DNA from: Lachnospiraceae bacterium
GTDB taxonomy: Bacteria; Bacillota; Clostridia; Lachnospirales; Lachnospiraceae
Assembly: GCA_029225065.1 (NCBI GenBank)
Contig: JAQXVT010000085.1
Coordinates: 1-53,752 of the forward strand
Direction of reading: 5' to 3'
Length of the DNA stretch: 53,752 bases
Shown: in pieces, positions 25,190 to 35,023 of the stretch
Numbering within the stretch: position 1 is the stretch's first letter
How the letters are laid out: every line of letters begins with the position of its first letter
Made by a program: the position numbers and the translations under genes
The notes under the pieces: model-generated
Databases searched by the model: none
The model's input: only the letters and a program-made list of their open reading frames with translations
What the model was told of the DNA's origin: nothing

Positions 25190-26320
25190 TCAATCTGCAC
25201 TGTCAGCGCTTTCTGTCTCTTTTTTCAGCTCATAATGTGTCCCGAACTGCTCATTCTCAAATTTTCTCCAGTCAAACACAGCCTCTACCGACGCAATCGC
25301 CACCTCGATCATCGAATCATCCGGTTCTTTCGTCGTCAGGTGCTGAAGCATCATGCCCGGTCTGCTTAAGATATTCACAATCCTGCTCTCGGATGTACCG
25401 GCAAGACGGATAAACTCATACGATACGCCGGCAATCAGCGGCAGCAGCAAAAGGCGCAGAACGATACGCCAGAACGACGTATTTACATGAATCAGCATGA
25501 AAAGTGGAATGCTGAACACCATGATAAACACGATACTGATAAACATGACGATAAACAGAAAACTCGTGCCGCAGCGCTTATGCTCTCTGGAGCTGATCCG
25601 CACATTTGCGACGTTTAACTCCAGACCGTGCTCAATGCAGTTGATGCACTTATGCTCCGCACCGTGGTACATAAAGGTCCTCTGAATATCCTTCATGCGG
25701 GATACCAGCGCCAGATAACCAAAGAAAATAATGAGGCGCACCAGTCCCTCTGCGATGACGATCAGCACCTCTGACTGGATCACTGTCCGCATCCATCTGG
25801 AAATAAAATAAGGAAGCATAATAAAAAGTGCCACAGAAATCACAAGCGAAAAGATAACGGTGATCGTCATCAGAAGATCATCGTCTTTTTTCTTCTTTTC
25901 TTTTTCAGCCTCTGCCGCGATTGCACCTGCTTCCTTTGCAAGCTTCTCTTCACATTTTGCAAGCACCTGCTCTGCCTCGGCCGTCTTACCCTGTGCGCGC
26001 AGCTTATTGGCCTTCGCCTGTGCTTTTTTACGGGCTTTTCCTTCCCGCTCTGCCTTTTCTTCCTCTGACTCCTCCGCAAACAGCGATGCGGAATACATCA
26101 GGGACTTCATACCGAGTACCATGGAATCAAAGAAATTTACGACGCCGCGGATGATCGGCAGCCGCACAAACTTATACTGCTGAAGCTTGTGGCTGCTGCA
26201 TTTCTGCTTGTCCACCACGATTTTGCCGTCCTGCGTCCGCACTGCCACAGCGTACTCGCCGCCGTTTCGCATCATGACGCCCTCAATGACCGCCTGGCCT
26301 CCTATACCGGATGGTTTCAT
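25190..26320 (-). CDS. yqhQ: DUF1385 membrane protein (YqhQ type)
   Basis: A 376-aa protein with the family N-terminus GIGGQAVIEGVMMRNG and the conserved segments FFDSMVLGMKSLMYSASLF and MYHGAEHKCINCIEHG. About four membrane helices follow a highly charged Ala/Lys/Glu-rich stretch (roughly residues 85-145), probably a coiled coil. That stretch is much longer than in the B. subtilis protein, by inference from its position. The biochemical role of the family is not settled. The start at 26320 follows GGGAGG; 26338 is less well placed. It is next to prmC and rpmE. Confidence 0.92.
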   Translation of the reverse strand: MKPSGIGGQAVIEGVMMRNGGEYAVAVRTQDGKIVVDKQKCSSHKLQQYKFVRLPIIRGVVNFFDSMVLGMKSLMYSASLFAEESEEEKAEREGKARKKAQAKANKLRAQGKTAEAEQVLAKCEEKLAKEAGAIAAEAEKEKKKKDDDLLMTITVIFSLVISVALFIMLPYFISRWMRTVIQSEVLIVIAEGLVRLIIFFGYLALVSRMKDIQRTFMYHGAEHKCINCIEHGLELNVANVRISSREHKRCGTSFLFIVMFISIVFIMVFSIPLFMLIHVNTSFWRIVLRLLLLPLIAGVSYEFIRLAGTSESRIVNILSRPGMMLQHLTTKEPDDSMIEVAIASVEAVFDWRKFENEQFGTHYELKKETESADSAD

Positions 26321-26388
26321 TCGCATTTCCTCCCGCATAATGTAAAAACAGGATGAGATTTTGCAACCTCATCCTTATCTTTACTGCA

Positions 26389-26595
26389 TTATTTAGACTC
26401 GATACCGTATTTCTTGTTGAACTTCTCAATACGTCCGCGGGCTGCTGTAGCCTTCTGCTGACCGGTATAGAATGAATGGCACTTGGAGCAGATTTCTACG
26501 TGGATATCTTTCTTTGTAGAACCTGTTACAAATGTGTTGCCACAGTTGCAGGTAACGGTTGCCTGATAATAATTCGGATGGATTCCTTCCTTCAT
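26389..26595 (-). CDS. rpmE: 50S ribosomal protein L31, zinc-binding form
   Basis: The 68-aa protein [20 protein letters not shown]... has Cys-x-Cys and CSKC pairs that bind zinc, the C+ form of L31. It binds the 50S central protuberance near the subunit bridge. The start at 26595 follows GAGGTG. A GTG three codons upstream is less likely. It sits between rho and the DUF1385 gene, a common clostridial order. Confidence 0.97.
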   Translation of the reverse strand: MKEGIHPNYYQATVTCNCGNTFVTGSTKKDIHVEICSKCHSFYTGQQKATAARGRIEKFNKKYGIESK

Positions 26596-26839
26596 GATTT
26601 TCACCTCTTCTTATATGATTGTGAACTGCTGACTGCGGCCCTGTTGCCGAAGCCGATTTCCGGCCAATGCTGCTCTGATGTTGCCACAGCAAGATATCCC
26701 GGACTATCCCTGCAAGTCCCTGCAGTTCGTTTTTCCGTCTGCGGACCCAAAATGAGCCTGCGACATAAAACAACATTCGTATTCTACCATACCGCATTCC
26801 AAAAAGCAAGATTTTTTGCGGTTATTTTTATACGTTGTT

Positions 26840-29176
26840 TTACACAAATCTCTGCCTGCGCACCTGTGCCACCAGCTCCTTGTTTGTCTTTGTATGCACG
26901 AACATATTTAAGATGTTTTCCACCGCATCCTCGGATTTCATTCCGTTTAGTGCACGGCGCATGATGTAAACGGCCTCCTGCTCCTCACGGTCAAGCAGCA
27001 GGTCCTCTCTTCTCGTACCTGACTTTGGAATATCGATCGCCGGGAAAACGCGCCGCTCGGAAAGCTTCCGGTCAAGCACAAGCTCCATGTTGCCGGTTCC
27101 CTTGAACTCCTCGTAGACCACATCGTCCATCTTGCTGCCGGTATCGACGAGTGCCGTCGCAAGAATCGTCAGGCTGCCGCCCTCCCGCATATTGCGCGCC
27201 GCTCCGAAAAACCGCTTCGGCATATGCAAGGCCGCTGGGTCAAGACCACCGGAAAGCGTACGGCCGCTTGGCGGAACCGTCAGGTTGTAAGCCCTTGCCA
27301 GACGTGTAATGCTGTCCAGCAGGATTGTGACATCCTTTCTCTGCTCAACCAGACGCTTTGCGCGTTCGATCACCATCTCTGAAACGCGCTTATGGTGCTC
27401 CGGCTGTTCATCGAATGTCGAATAGATCACTTCCACATTCTCACCCTGAATTGCCTCTTTGATATCCGTCACTTCCTCCGGACGCTCGTCGATCAGCAGA
27501 ATAATCAGCTGCATATTCGAATCATTCTCCAGAATCGAATGCGCCACATCCTTGAGCAGCGTCGTCTTTCCTGCCTTCGGCGGCGAAACGATCATGCCGC
27601 GCTGTCCTTTTCCGATCGGAGAAAACAGATCCACGATGCGCATCGCAATCCCGCTCGAACCGCGTTCCATGCTAAGCCGCTCATTCGGAAAAATCGGTGT
27701 CATATCCTCAAACTTGCTGCGCTTCATCGCCTCGGACGGCGCCATACCGTTGATTGTCTTCAGATAAAGAAGTGCGCTGTATTTCTCCTGCATCGTCTTG
27801 ATGCGCGTGTTGCCGCTGATGATGTCGCCCGTGCGCAGCCCAAATCTCCGGATCTGAGACGGAGACACGTACACATCGTTGTCGCCCGACATGAAATTGT
27901 CGCTACGGATAAAGCCGAATCCCTCGGTCATGACCTCCAGGATTCCGCATGCCTCCTGTCCGCTGTCAAGCGCTGAGAGATCCTGTGAAGGACGGTCATC
28001 GCCACGCAGCTCCTGTGTCTGGGCTGTCCCTGCGTTCCGCTCCTGCTCCGGTCCTGCCTCATCGCTTCGCTGCCCCTGACTGCGGTATCCATCTGTATTA
28101 TTGGCCCGGCCTTCTGTTCCCGGATTCTGGGTACGCGGATACGTATCTGAACCATGATTCATCCGCTCCTCTGCGCCTGTTCGCTGTACCCGGTACGCAT
28201 CGGAACCGTTCTGCCTGTTTTCTCCATCTGTGCGCTGTCCCTGGCTGCGGTAACTGCCTGTCCCCATCTGGCGCAGCTCTGCATTCTGGTTCCGGTGATT
28301 GTCCGCATTGTTTCCGCGATTGTCTGTCCCCGAATTTGGGTTGCGGTAAGATATATCTCCCGCCTGTTCTGCGCTCTCTCCGTTTGTTCCCGGCTGACCA
28401 GCTGCCATATTATTGTTTCGATAAGAAAAACGATTGCTATGGCTGGTATAACCAGCTTCCTGACTTTCCCTGCGGTGTCCCGTATAACCGGATGATTCCT
28501 GATTCTCTCTGCGATAATTCGAGCTCTGTGTATTATCGCGGCGTACGATGCGGTTCATACCGGTGCGTTCTCTTCGTCCTTCCTGCTGTCCTCCGTATTC
28601 CTGCCGTCTCGTATCTGCTTCGATTCTGCGGAAACGTCCGCCGCTTCTTGTGATCTCACCGCCGGTAAATTCCCGGTGTGCTGTGCCGGAGGTATTTCTT
28701 TCTCCGGAATTTTCATTCGCTCCCCCGGTTTCCCGGTTCTCATTTCTGGCTGTCGAGCCGGACACCGGCCGGTTCACGCGGCGGTTTTTCAGATTTGTGC
28801 TCCTTACAGGAACTGTGCTTTCGGTTTTTCCGCTTCCATGCTCTGCCATCTGCATATTTTCCTGCGTTTTGGTCACTGCCGTACGTGTCTTTCGATTTTC
28901 CGGCTCCGGCTTCTCCTCAGCGGTTTCGGCATTCTCTGCGGCCTCTTCCGCTTTCGGGGTATTCTCCGCTGTACGCGTCCTCCGGGTTCCAAACGCCAAC
29001 CTTTTCTCTGCGGTTTCTCCGGCATCTTCGGCACGCTCTGCATGTGACGCATCAAACGCCAGCAGTGCCTCAATCAGATCGCCTTTTTTCATCGTGGAGA
29101 TGCCCCGCATTTTGCGGCTTTTCGCAAGCTCCTTCAGCACAGCAAGCGACTGCGCCGCATATTCTTCTTTTTTCAT
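26840..29176 (-). CDS. rho: Transcription termination factor Rho with long disordered insert
   Basis: A 778-aa Rho, about 350 residues longer than B. subtilis Rho. The N-terminal helical Rho_N segment (1-45; [20 protein letters not shown]) is followed by roughly 350 residues rich in Asn, Arg, Gly, Glu and Gln with no predicted fold. Next come the RNA-binding cold-shock fold ([16 protein letters not shown], from about 400) and the ATPase core: P-loop SPPKAGKTT, Walker [14 protein letters not shown] and R-loop region [13 protein letters not shown]. It terminates transcription by translocating on RNA. The insert probably adds RNA binding or condensate formation. The start follows GAGG with 10-nt spacing. 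Confidence 0.97.
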   Translation of the reverse strand: MKKEEYAAQSLAVLKELAKSRKMRGISTMKKGDLIEALLAFDASHAERAEDAGETAEKRLAFGTRRTRTAENTPKAEEAAENAETAEEKPEPENRKTRTAVTKTQENMQMAEHGSGKTESTVPVRSTNLKNRRVNRPVSGSTARNENRETGGANENSGERNTSGTAHREFTGGEITRSGGRFRRIEADTRRQEYGGQQEGRRERTGMNRIVRRDNTQSSNYRRENQESSGYTGHRRESQEAGYTSHSNRFSYRNNNMAAGQPGTNGESAEQAGDISYRNPNSGTDNRGNNADNHRNQNAELRQMGTGSYRSQGQRTDGENRQNGSDAYRVQRTGAEERMNHGSDTYPRTQNPGTEGRANNTDGYRSQGQRSDEAGPEQERNAGTAQTQELRGDDRPSQDLSALDSGQEACGILEVMTEGFGFIRSDNFMSGDNDVYVSPSQIRRFGLRTGDIISGNTRIKTMQEKYSALLYLKTINGMAPSEAMKRSKFEDMTPIFPNERLSMERGSSGIAMRIVDLFSPIGKGQRGMIVSPPKAGKTTLLKDVAHSILENDSNMQLIILLIDERPEEVTDIKEAIQGENVEVIYSTFDEQPEHHKRVSEMVIERAKRLVEQRKDVTILLDSITRLARAYNLTVPPSGRTLSGGLDPAALHMPKRFFGAARNMREGGSLTILATALVDTGSKMDDVVYEEFKGTGNMELVLDRKLSERRVFPAIDIPKSGTRREDLLLDREEQEAVYIMRRALNGMKSEDAVENILNMFVHTKTNKELVAQVRRQRFV

Positions 29177-29321
29177 AAAATAAAATCCTCTTAGTAATTA
29201 ATAAAATCCGGGATCGAGAAGTGTCTGAAATGACATAGACTGTTCCTAATGGATGTTTTTTACTTTTTCCTACTATAACATACCCTTTTGCAAATGAAAA
29301 GAAAAAGTTTTCTTACGATTT

Positions 29322-29720
29322 TCAGGCCAGCATCCCGCCGAGCATTCCGCCTGCTGCACATAGCAGACACGCAAGCGCTCCGGCTGCAAGGTCTGACTGA
29401 ATCTCCCGCTCGCCCATTCCTGAAATCAGAAACAGAAGAGCAAAGTACAAAAGCCCCACCAGAAGCCCCTGCAGAAATTTTCTCCTGCCTGCGCGCCGTC
29501 CCGCATACCAGCCGCCTGCGAAGCACGAAAGAACATAGACTGCAAGAATCAGAAGCTCTGTCGTTCCCGTATCCGGCTGCAGTTTCAGCATCACAAACAC
29601 AATTCCAAACAGTGCAAGCACTGTAATAAGATACGATACGACGAGCGCTGCAGCAAGCCTTCCGATTCCTTTTCCGCTTTTTCTTACCTGCCCAATCCCA
29701 GTTTCCATATCAGTTCCCAT
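29322..29720 (-). CDS. TIGR04086-type membrane protein, 132 aa
   Basis: Four predicted membrane helices, two of them glycine/alanine-rich, follow a basic N-terminus (QVRKSGKGIGRLAAALVVSY). The central motif SCFAGGWYAGRRAGRRKFLQ is characteristic of the TIGR04086 family of Clostridia, which has no known function. The start at 29720 has AAAGGTG 7 nt upstream. It lies upstream of rho on the same strand, 145 nt away. Confidence 0.8.
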   Translation of the reverse strand: MGTDMETGIGQVRKSGKGIGRLAAALVVSYLITVLALFGIVFVMLKLQPDTGTTELLILAVYVLSCFAGGWYAGRRAGRRKFLQGLLVGLLYFALLFLISGMGEREIQSDLAAGALACLLCAAGGMLGGMLA

Positions 29721-29947
29721 ATCATTTCACCTTTCTGCGCCTGACATCCATATCTGTTTCATTTCTATGCCCTTCTCCCGGAAAATAGAAGCCGGTGCTT
29801 AAAATACTTCGCACTTCGTCGGCACGGCATATCCGTCAAATAAAAATTCATTTATTTTTCATTGCTTTTTACCGTAAATTATTGTATGATTCACCGTAAC
29901 AGTCAGAAACACACATACATATTATAAACGATAAAGGAGATGATCTT

Positions 29948-31264
29948 TTGGCTTCTGATGACGCCATACAACTATTGGCGCTGTTAATTCTTGTATTTCT
30001 TTCCGCATTCTTCTCGTCTGCCGAGACCTCGCTGACCACGGTCAACACGATCAAACTGCAGGCACTCGCAGAGGAAGGCAGCAGGCGTGCCGCTGCCGCG
30101 CTGAAAATCAAGGAAAATCCATCCAAACTGTTAAGCGCGATTCTGATCGGTAACAACCTCGTCAACAACCTGACCGCTTCTCTCGCCACTGCCTTTGCAA
30201 TCAAGCTCTTCGGCAACGGAAGCGTCGGTATCGTGACTGCGATTCTTACTGTTGTTGTCCTGATCTTCGGCGAGATCACACCGAAGACGCTGGCCGCGGC
30301 AAACTCTGAAAAGATGGCACTTGCCTATGCTTCCATCATCATGATTCTGATGAAAATCATGACACCTGTCATTTTCATCATCAACACCGTCTGTCGCTTC
30401 TTTCTCCGGCTGTTGCACGTGAACACGGACAGCTCGATGAATCCGATGACGGAGATGGAGCTGCGCACAATCGTCGAGGTCAGCCACAAGGACGGCGTCA
30501 TCGAAAAAGAAGAACGCGAAATGATCTACAACGTTGTGGATTTTGGCGATTCACAGGCCAAAGACGTCATGGTTCCCCGCGCGGACATGGTCACCATCAG
30601 CGAGACCTCCACTTATCAGGAAATTCTGGAAGTCTTCCGCGCAGAGAAATATACGCGTCTTCCCGTCTACCGGGATGATCGCGACAACATCACCGGAATT
30701 CTAAATATCAAGGATTTCTTTTTCTGTGACAACAATGAAAATTTCCGCGTAACAGACATCATGTACGAACCGTACTTCACTTACGAATACAAAAAGACCT
30801 CGGAACTGCTCCTTGAAATGCAGAAAAATTCCGTCAGCATCTCGATCGTTCTCGACGAATACGGCGCCTCGGTCGGTATGATCTCTCTGGAGGATCTTCT
30901 CGAAGAGATCGTCGGCGACATCCGTGACGAGTACGATGACGATGAGGAAGAATGGATCAAAAAGCTTTCCGACCGTGAGTATCTGATCGAGGGTTCCGTC
31001 AAGCTCGACGATATCAACGATGCGCTTGGGCTGAAGCTGGATTCAAAAGAATATGATTCCATCGGCGGACTGATCATTGAAATGCTCGACCACCTGCCGA
31101 CCGAGGCGGAGTCCGTCACGACAGAGGATGGCATCGTCCTCACCGTCGACAAGATGGTGAAAAACCGGATTGAGCATGTGCGGCTGATGCTGCCGCCAGC
31201 AAAGGTCGATGTAAATGCTCTGCAAAATGAGTCAGACAAAACGGAAAACGACCGCGCCATCTGA
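29948..31264 (+). CDS. CNNM/CorC-type membrane protein with CBS domains (hemolysin family)
   Basis: The 438-aa protein has an N-terminal CNNM membrane domain (about 5-190, containing FSSAETSLTTVN and EITPKTLAAAN). A pair of CBS domains follows (from AKDVMVPRADMV; IVLDEYGASVGMISLEDLLEEIVGDI), then a C-terminal CorC_HlyC domain. The family is linked to magnesium or cobalt export; the hemolysin label is historical. Translation starts with TTG at 29948, supported by AAAGGAGA 7 nt upstream and no ATG nearby. It is monocistronic with a shared terminator downstream. Confidence 0.93.
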   Translation: MASDDAIQLLALLILVFLSAFFSSAETSLTTVNTIKLQALAEEGSRRAAAALKIKENPSKLLSAILIGNNLVNNLTASLATAFAIKLFGNGSVGIVTAILTVVVLIFGEITPKTLAAANSEKMALAYASIIMILMKIMTPVIFIINTVCRFFLRLLHVNTDSSMNPMTEMELRTIVEVSHKDGVIEKEEREMIYNVVDFGDSQAKDVMVPRADMVTISETSTYQEILEVFRAEKYTRLPVYRDDRDNITGILNIKDFFFCDNNENFRVTDIMYEPYFTYEYKKTSELLLEMQKNSVSISIVLDEYGASVGMISLEDLLEEIVGDIRDEYDDDEEEWIKKLSDREYLIEGSVKLDDINDALGLKLDSKEYDSIGGLIIEMLDHLPTEAESVTTEDGIVLTVDKMVKNRIEHVRLMLPPAKVDVNALQNESDKTENDRAI

Positions 31265-31296
31265 TTCCATAACAAAATAACTGCCTTAACATTTTA

Positions 31297-31344
31297 GAAA
31301 AAGCGACTGCACTCGGGATTTTTCCCCTGTACAGTCGCTTTTTC
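31297..31344. terminator. Bidirectional terminator
   Basis: GAAAAAGCGACTG (31297-31309) pairs with CAGTCGCTTTTTC (31332-31344). The A and T tracts serve the converging CNNM and NlpC/P60 genes. Confidence 0.9.
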
Positions 31345-31433
31345 GCTCCGTGAAACGTATCTGAACCAAATCCGGCTATGCCGCGATCCGGTTTGTTTTC
31401 CTTCTTCTTTTTTCAATTCACTGACACTTCGTC

Positions 31434-33284
31434 TTATGCCCCGATCAGTCTCGTCGCCCACACCGCGTTTCCGCTGATGCCAGATGTGATGATTCCGTAC
31501 TGACGTCCGGCTGCATGTACCACCTGGCCTCCGCCGATGTACATACTTACGTGGTATACGTATCCGTTCCGTGCATAGAAAATCAGGTCACCCGGCTGTG
31601 CCGAGGATACCGGAATCTGCATACCGTATACCGACTGTGCATCTGCCACACGCGGCAGAGAGTAACCGAAGTTTGCATAGACGCTCATCACAAATCCGGA
31701 ACAGTCACAGCCGTTTGTCAGGCTTGTGCCGCCCCATACGTATGGATTTCCGACAAACTGCAGAGCGAAGTTGACGATCGCCTCCCGTGTCTTTGCCTCC
31801 TGCGATGCTTTCTGCACCGAGGTCAGCGTATAATAGCAGGACTTATTGTCCTCCGGCTCGATCTGCAGATCTGCTTTTGCAAGATTATCTTCTCCGACGG
31901 ATGTAACCTTCTGTGCAGCCGCACTTCCCGTCACCAGATCGCTCTTCTTTACGAAGCCTCTCACATCGCCGGACTCTACAAAGATCCAGTCCTTATCTTT
32001 GTCCGCCAGAAGATAGCACAGTCCGTCTTTCTCCAGCGTACCGGTCACACGTGCATCCTCTTTTCGCTGTTCATAAATATTCAGAGACTGTGCAGCCAGT
32101 GCATAATCTTTGTCCGCCAGAACTTCCTGTACCGTCGTATGTGTGTATGTATACGCACTGTTTTCCATACGTGCCACAGTAAGCCTTGCCTCCGGAAGCT
32201 CCTCCAGCCCTTTTACCTTTACGATTCGATCTGCTGATGCTCCGGTTGTCACATCATCCGCTTTTACAAAGCCCCTGACATTTCCGGACTCCACGTAATA
32301 CCAGCCATCTGCATTGTCTTCCAGGATATAGCACAGTCCATAGTATTCCAGTACTCCGACTTCACGCGCAGTCTCCGCTTTTTCTTCGTAAACCGATGCG
32401 CCTTTTTTGTTGGAAATAAGTGCGTACTCTTTTTCCACCTGTGTGAAACGAAATTCAAGCACGATATCCGGCGGAATCACGATCTGCTGATGCGCAATCA
32501 GCTCTTCATTCGTACCAAACTCTGATGTCTCAGACTCCATTTCCGACTCAGTTTCCGGATCTGTCTCAGATTCACTCTCCGTCTCACTTTCCGACTCCGA
32601 AGCTGTCTCCGTCTCACTCTCAGTTTCGGTCGGCACTTCCGTCTGCGGCTCCGTCTCTGTCTCGGTCGGTGCCTGTGTCTGCGGCTCCGTCTCGGTCTCA
32701 GTCGGTGCCTGTGTCTGCGGCTCCGTCTCAGTCGGCGCCTGCGTCTGCGGCTCCGTCTCGGTCTCAGTCGGTGCCTGTGTCTGCGGCTCCGTCTCGGTCG
32801 GTGCCTGCGTCTGCGGCTCCGTCTCGGTCGGCGCCTGTGTCTGCGGCTCTGTTTCGGTCGGTGCCTGTGTCTGCGGCTCTGTTTCAGGTGCCTGCGTCTG
32901 CGGCGGCTCCGTCTCAGGTGCCTGCGTCTGCGGCGGCTCCGTCTCAGGTGCCTGCGTCTGCGGCGGCTCCGTCTCAGGTGCCTGTGTCTGCGGCGGCTCC
33001 GTCTCCGGCGCCTGTGTCTGCGGCGGCTCCGTTTCAGGTGCTTTCGTCTCTGCTGCCTGCGTCTCAGGTGCCTGTGTCTGTGGCGGCTCCGTCTCAGGTG
33101 CTTTCGTCTCTGCAGGTACTTCCGCAGCCTTCGCCGGCTCTTCTGCCTGTACGGCCACATCCACTGCCGTTTCTTCTGCAAGCACTGCGGTCTCCGCTGC
33201 ACTTCCCTGTACCGTATTCACAGAAACTGACGCTCCCACCAGCACGGTACACAAACCGATTGCAAGTAATCTCTTTTTACACAT
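31434..33284 (-). CDS. Secreted NlpC/P60 hydrolase with SH3 domains and proline-rich repeats
   Basis: A 616-aa exported protein with a signal peptide (MCKKRLLAIGLCTVLVGASV onwards). A long Thr/Glu/Pro/Gln tract of decapeptide repeats (TEPPQTQAPE and TEPQTQAPTE) spans about residues 55-230, then a Glu/Ser/Thr-rich stretch. Two bacterial SH3 domains (EKDGLCYLLADKDKDWIFVE type) precede a C-terminal NlpC/P60 domain with Cys in NGCDCSGF and His in YHVSMYIGGG. It should cleave murein peptides in the wall; the tract probably spans the wall. The start at 33284 follows AGGA; the upstream open frame lacks a ribosome site. Confidence 0.92.
   Translation of the reverse strand: MCKKRLLAIGLCTVLVGASVSVNTVQGSAAETAVLAEETAVDVAVQAEEPAKAAEVPAETKAPETEPPQTQAPETQAAETKAPETEPPQTQAPETEPPQTQAPETEPPQTQAPETEPPQTQAPETEPPQTQAPETEPQTQAPTETEPQTQAPTETEPQTQAPTETEPQTQAPTETETEPQTQAPTETEPQTQAPTETETEPQTQAPTETETEPQTEVPTETESETETASESESETESESETDPETESEMESETSEFGTNEELIAHQQIVIPPDIVLEFRFTQVEKEYALISNKKGASVYEEKAETAREVGVLEYYGLCYILEDNADGWYYVESGNVRGFVKADDVTTGASADRIVKVKGLEELPEARLTVARMENSAYTYTHTTVQEVLADKDYALAAQSLNIYEQRKEDARVTGTLEKDGLCYLLADKDKDWIFVESGDVRGFVKKSDLVTGSAAAQKVTSVGEDNLAKADLQIEPEDNKSCYYTLTSVQKASQEAKTREAIVNFALQFVGNPYVWGGTSLTNGCDCSGFVMSVYANFGYSLPRVADAQSVYGMQIPVSSAQPGDLIFYARNGYVYHVSMYIGGGQVVHAAGRQYGIITSGISGNAVWATRLIGA
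32640..33110. repeat. 30-bp tandem repeat tract within the NlpC/P60 gene
   Basis: Near-identical 30-bp units (GTCTCAGGTGCCTGCGTCTG and similar on the + strand) run head to tail in two variants that encode TEPPQTQAPE and TEPQTQAPTE. Because units are whole codons, changes in copy number alter length without a frameshift. Confidence 0.9.
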
Positions 33285-33460
33285 TCTAATTCCTGTCTCC
33301 CCTATCTGTATCCCAGCCGAATCCCCCGGTAAGGTAGTCAAAACGGATAACCGAGTCGGCCATAACCAACAACCAGCGAATACACGATAGGCCAGTTGCT
33401 GTTTCTCCGAGTGTTCCTCTGACTCCCCATTTTAACACACCGTCCCGACTTACGCAACCC
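33285..33460 (-). promoter_or_regulatory. Promoter and long leader of the NlpC/P60 gene
   Basis: A promoter TTGCGT, 17 nt, TAAAAT on the minus strand (about 33455-33427) would give a roughly 140-nt leader. CCGA and TCGG arms enclose further complementarity, and a 25-codon frame (MADSVIRFDYLTGGFGW...) sits just before the gene. I do not recognise a known riboswitch. It lacks the conserved GACAGCTAACC segment of the c-di-AMP class often found before such genes. Confidence 0.5.
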
Positions 33461-33470
33461 CCGCCCTTTC

Positions 33471-33532
33471 CTTGTTATTATTCCGGGCAATAACAAGAAA
33501 TACCCCCTGACATATTATCCTGCCAGGGGGTA
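33471..33532 (-). terminator. Two stem-loops after trkH
   Basis: TACCCCCTG/CAGGGGGTA (33501-33532) and CTTGTTATT/AATAACAAG (33471-33497) form consecutive perfect 9-bp stems downstream of trkH. T tracts are weak, so this may be a Rho-assisted or 3'-stabilising structure. Confidence 0.6.
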
Positions 33533-33576
33533 ACAACTGTTGAAGCTGCCTCTCACTCTTTATTCTGCCATTCCTT

Positions 33577-35013
33577 TTATCTCGTCCACGTATTTCTTGC
33601 AAACAGGATCAGAAGCGGGAACAGCTCCAGTCTTCCTGCCAGCATGTCAATAATCAGCACAATCTTCGAGAAATCCGAGAACATACCAAAATTTCTCGTC
33701 GGTCCGACCATCTCAAGTCCTGGTCCGATGTTGTTGATCGTCGCCGCCACCGCCGTAAAATTAGTGGTGAAATCAAAATTGTCAATCGAGATCAGCAGCA
33801 CTGACACCGCAAAAAGCATTACATAAGAAACGATAAAAACATTGACCGAACGCACTACACTATGCTCAATCATCCGTCCGTCCATTTTCAGCTTTTTGAC
33901 GTTGTGCGGATGCGCGATCACATCGAGCTCTTTCTGCACGGATTTGAACAAAATTACGATACGGGATACCTTGATGCCGCCTCCCGTACTGCCCGCGCAT
34001 GCTCCGATGAACATCAGAAGCACCAGAATTGTCTTCGAGAACGACGGCCACAGATCAAAGTCCGTCGTGGCAAATCCGGTCGTCGTGATAATCGTTCCCA
34101 CCTGAAATGCCGCATGGCGAAGCGAAGTCCAGATACTCGGAAACAGCGGCGCAATATTAACCGTAATCAGCGTAATCGCCATCAGTATGATTGCAAAATA
34201 GACCCGCACCTCCGTGGACGCTGCCGCGGACTTCCATTTTTTCTTCAGTATCAGATAATAAAGATTAAAATTGACACCGAACAGAATCATGAAGACCGTT
34301 ACCACCCACTGAATATACGGCGAATAACTGCCCATACTGTCATTTTTGATTCCAAAACCACCGGTACCGGCTGTTCCGAACATCGTCATCAGTGCGTCAA
34401 ACACCGGCATCTTTCCTGCCAGCAGAAATACGAGCTGCAAAAGGCTGAGGGCTACATACATGCCGTACAGAATGACCGCCGTGCGCTTTACCCGCGGCAC
34501 CAGCTTGCCAACCGACGGTCCCGGGCTCTCCGCCTTCATCATATACATGTTCGTGCCGCCCGCAATCGGAAGCACCGCCATGACAAAGACGAGCACGCCC
34601 ATGCCGCCGATCCAGTGCGTAAAGCTCCGCCAGAACAGCAGGCAGTGCGCCATCGACTCAACCTCCGGCAAAATGCTCGAACCGGTCGTTGTAAATCCGG
34701 ACACCACCTCAAACAGCGCATCTATGTAAGACGGAATCGCGCCTGATAAGACAAACGGAAGTGCGCCGACTGCACTCATGATCATCCAGCACAGCGCTAC
34801 CGCCACAAATCCTTCCCTTGCGTACATTGACATGCTCTTCGGCTTCTTTCGGATAATCAGAAGTCCGACGAGCAGGCTCACTGCCGCAACTGCGGCTAAT
34901 GCCAGGCCCTGCCGCTCCTGATAGACAAACGCAGTGATACACGCAGGAAGCATAAACGCTGCCTCAAAATTCAGCACCCAGCCGATCACATAAAGTATCA
35001 TTCCATAATTCAT
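33577..35013 (-). CDS. trkH: Trk/Ktr potassium uptake channel subunit
   Basis: A 478-aa membrane protein with the four-fold pore repeat of the TrkH/KtrB family. Selectivity-filter segments include SGFTTTGSSIL, GTAGTGGFGI, TTTGFATTDF and the degenerate fourth repeat near NNIGPGLEMVG. It conducts potassium under control of the adjacent TrkA. The start at 35013 has AGGTG 8 nt upstream and lies 10 nt after trkA, so the two are translated from one mRNA. Confidence 0.95.
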   Translation of the reverse strand: MNYGMILYVIGWVLNFEAAFMLPACITAFVYQERQGLALAAVAAVSLLVGLLIIRKKPKSMSMYAREGFVAVALCWMIMSAVGALPFVLSGAIPSYIDALFEVVSGFTTTGSSILPEVESMAHCLLFWRSFTHWIGGMGVLVFVMAVLPIAGGTNMYMMKAESPGPSVGKLVPRVKRTAVILYGMYVALSLLQLVFLLAGKMPVFDALMTMFGTAGTGGFGIKNDSMGSYSPYIQWVVTVFMILFGVNFNLYYLILKKKWKSAAASTEVRVYFAIILMAITLITVNIAPLFPSIWTSLRHAAFQVGTIITTTGFATTDFDLWPSFSKTILVLLMFIGACAGSTGGGIKVSRIVILFKSVQKELDVIAHPHNVKKLKMDGRMIEHSVVRSVNVFIVSYVMLFAVSVLLISIDNFDFTTNFTAVAATINNIGPGLEMVGPTRNFGMFSDFSKIVLIIDMLAGRLELFPLLILFARNTWTR

Positions 35014-35023
35014 CGTCCGGCAC

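Noticed and set aside
27392-27976. 194-codon frame and others opposite rho (28548-29183)
   Set aside because: Antisense to the rho ATPase core and insert. No start signals and no recognisable protein.
32498-33289. Arg/His-rich and Ser/Pro/Ala-rich long frames over the repeat tract, both strands
   Set aside because: Tandem repeats whose unit is a multiple of three keep all frames open. Only the minus frame has a signal peptide and an NlpC/P60 domain.
33285-33430. c-di-AMP (ydaO-type) riboswitch before the NlpC/P60 gene
   Set aside because: The genomic context fits, but the conserved GACAGCTAACC-type core is absent. The GCCGAATCC-like piece is on the opposite strand.
33862-34746. 294-codon frame opposite trkH
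   Set aside because: Shadow of the trkH coding sequence. Composition rich in His/Arg/Gln with no domain.
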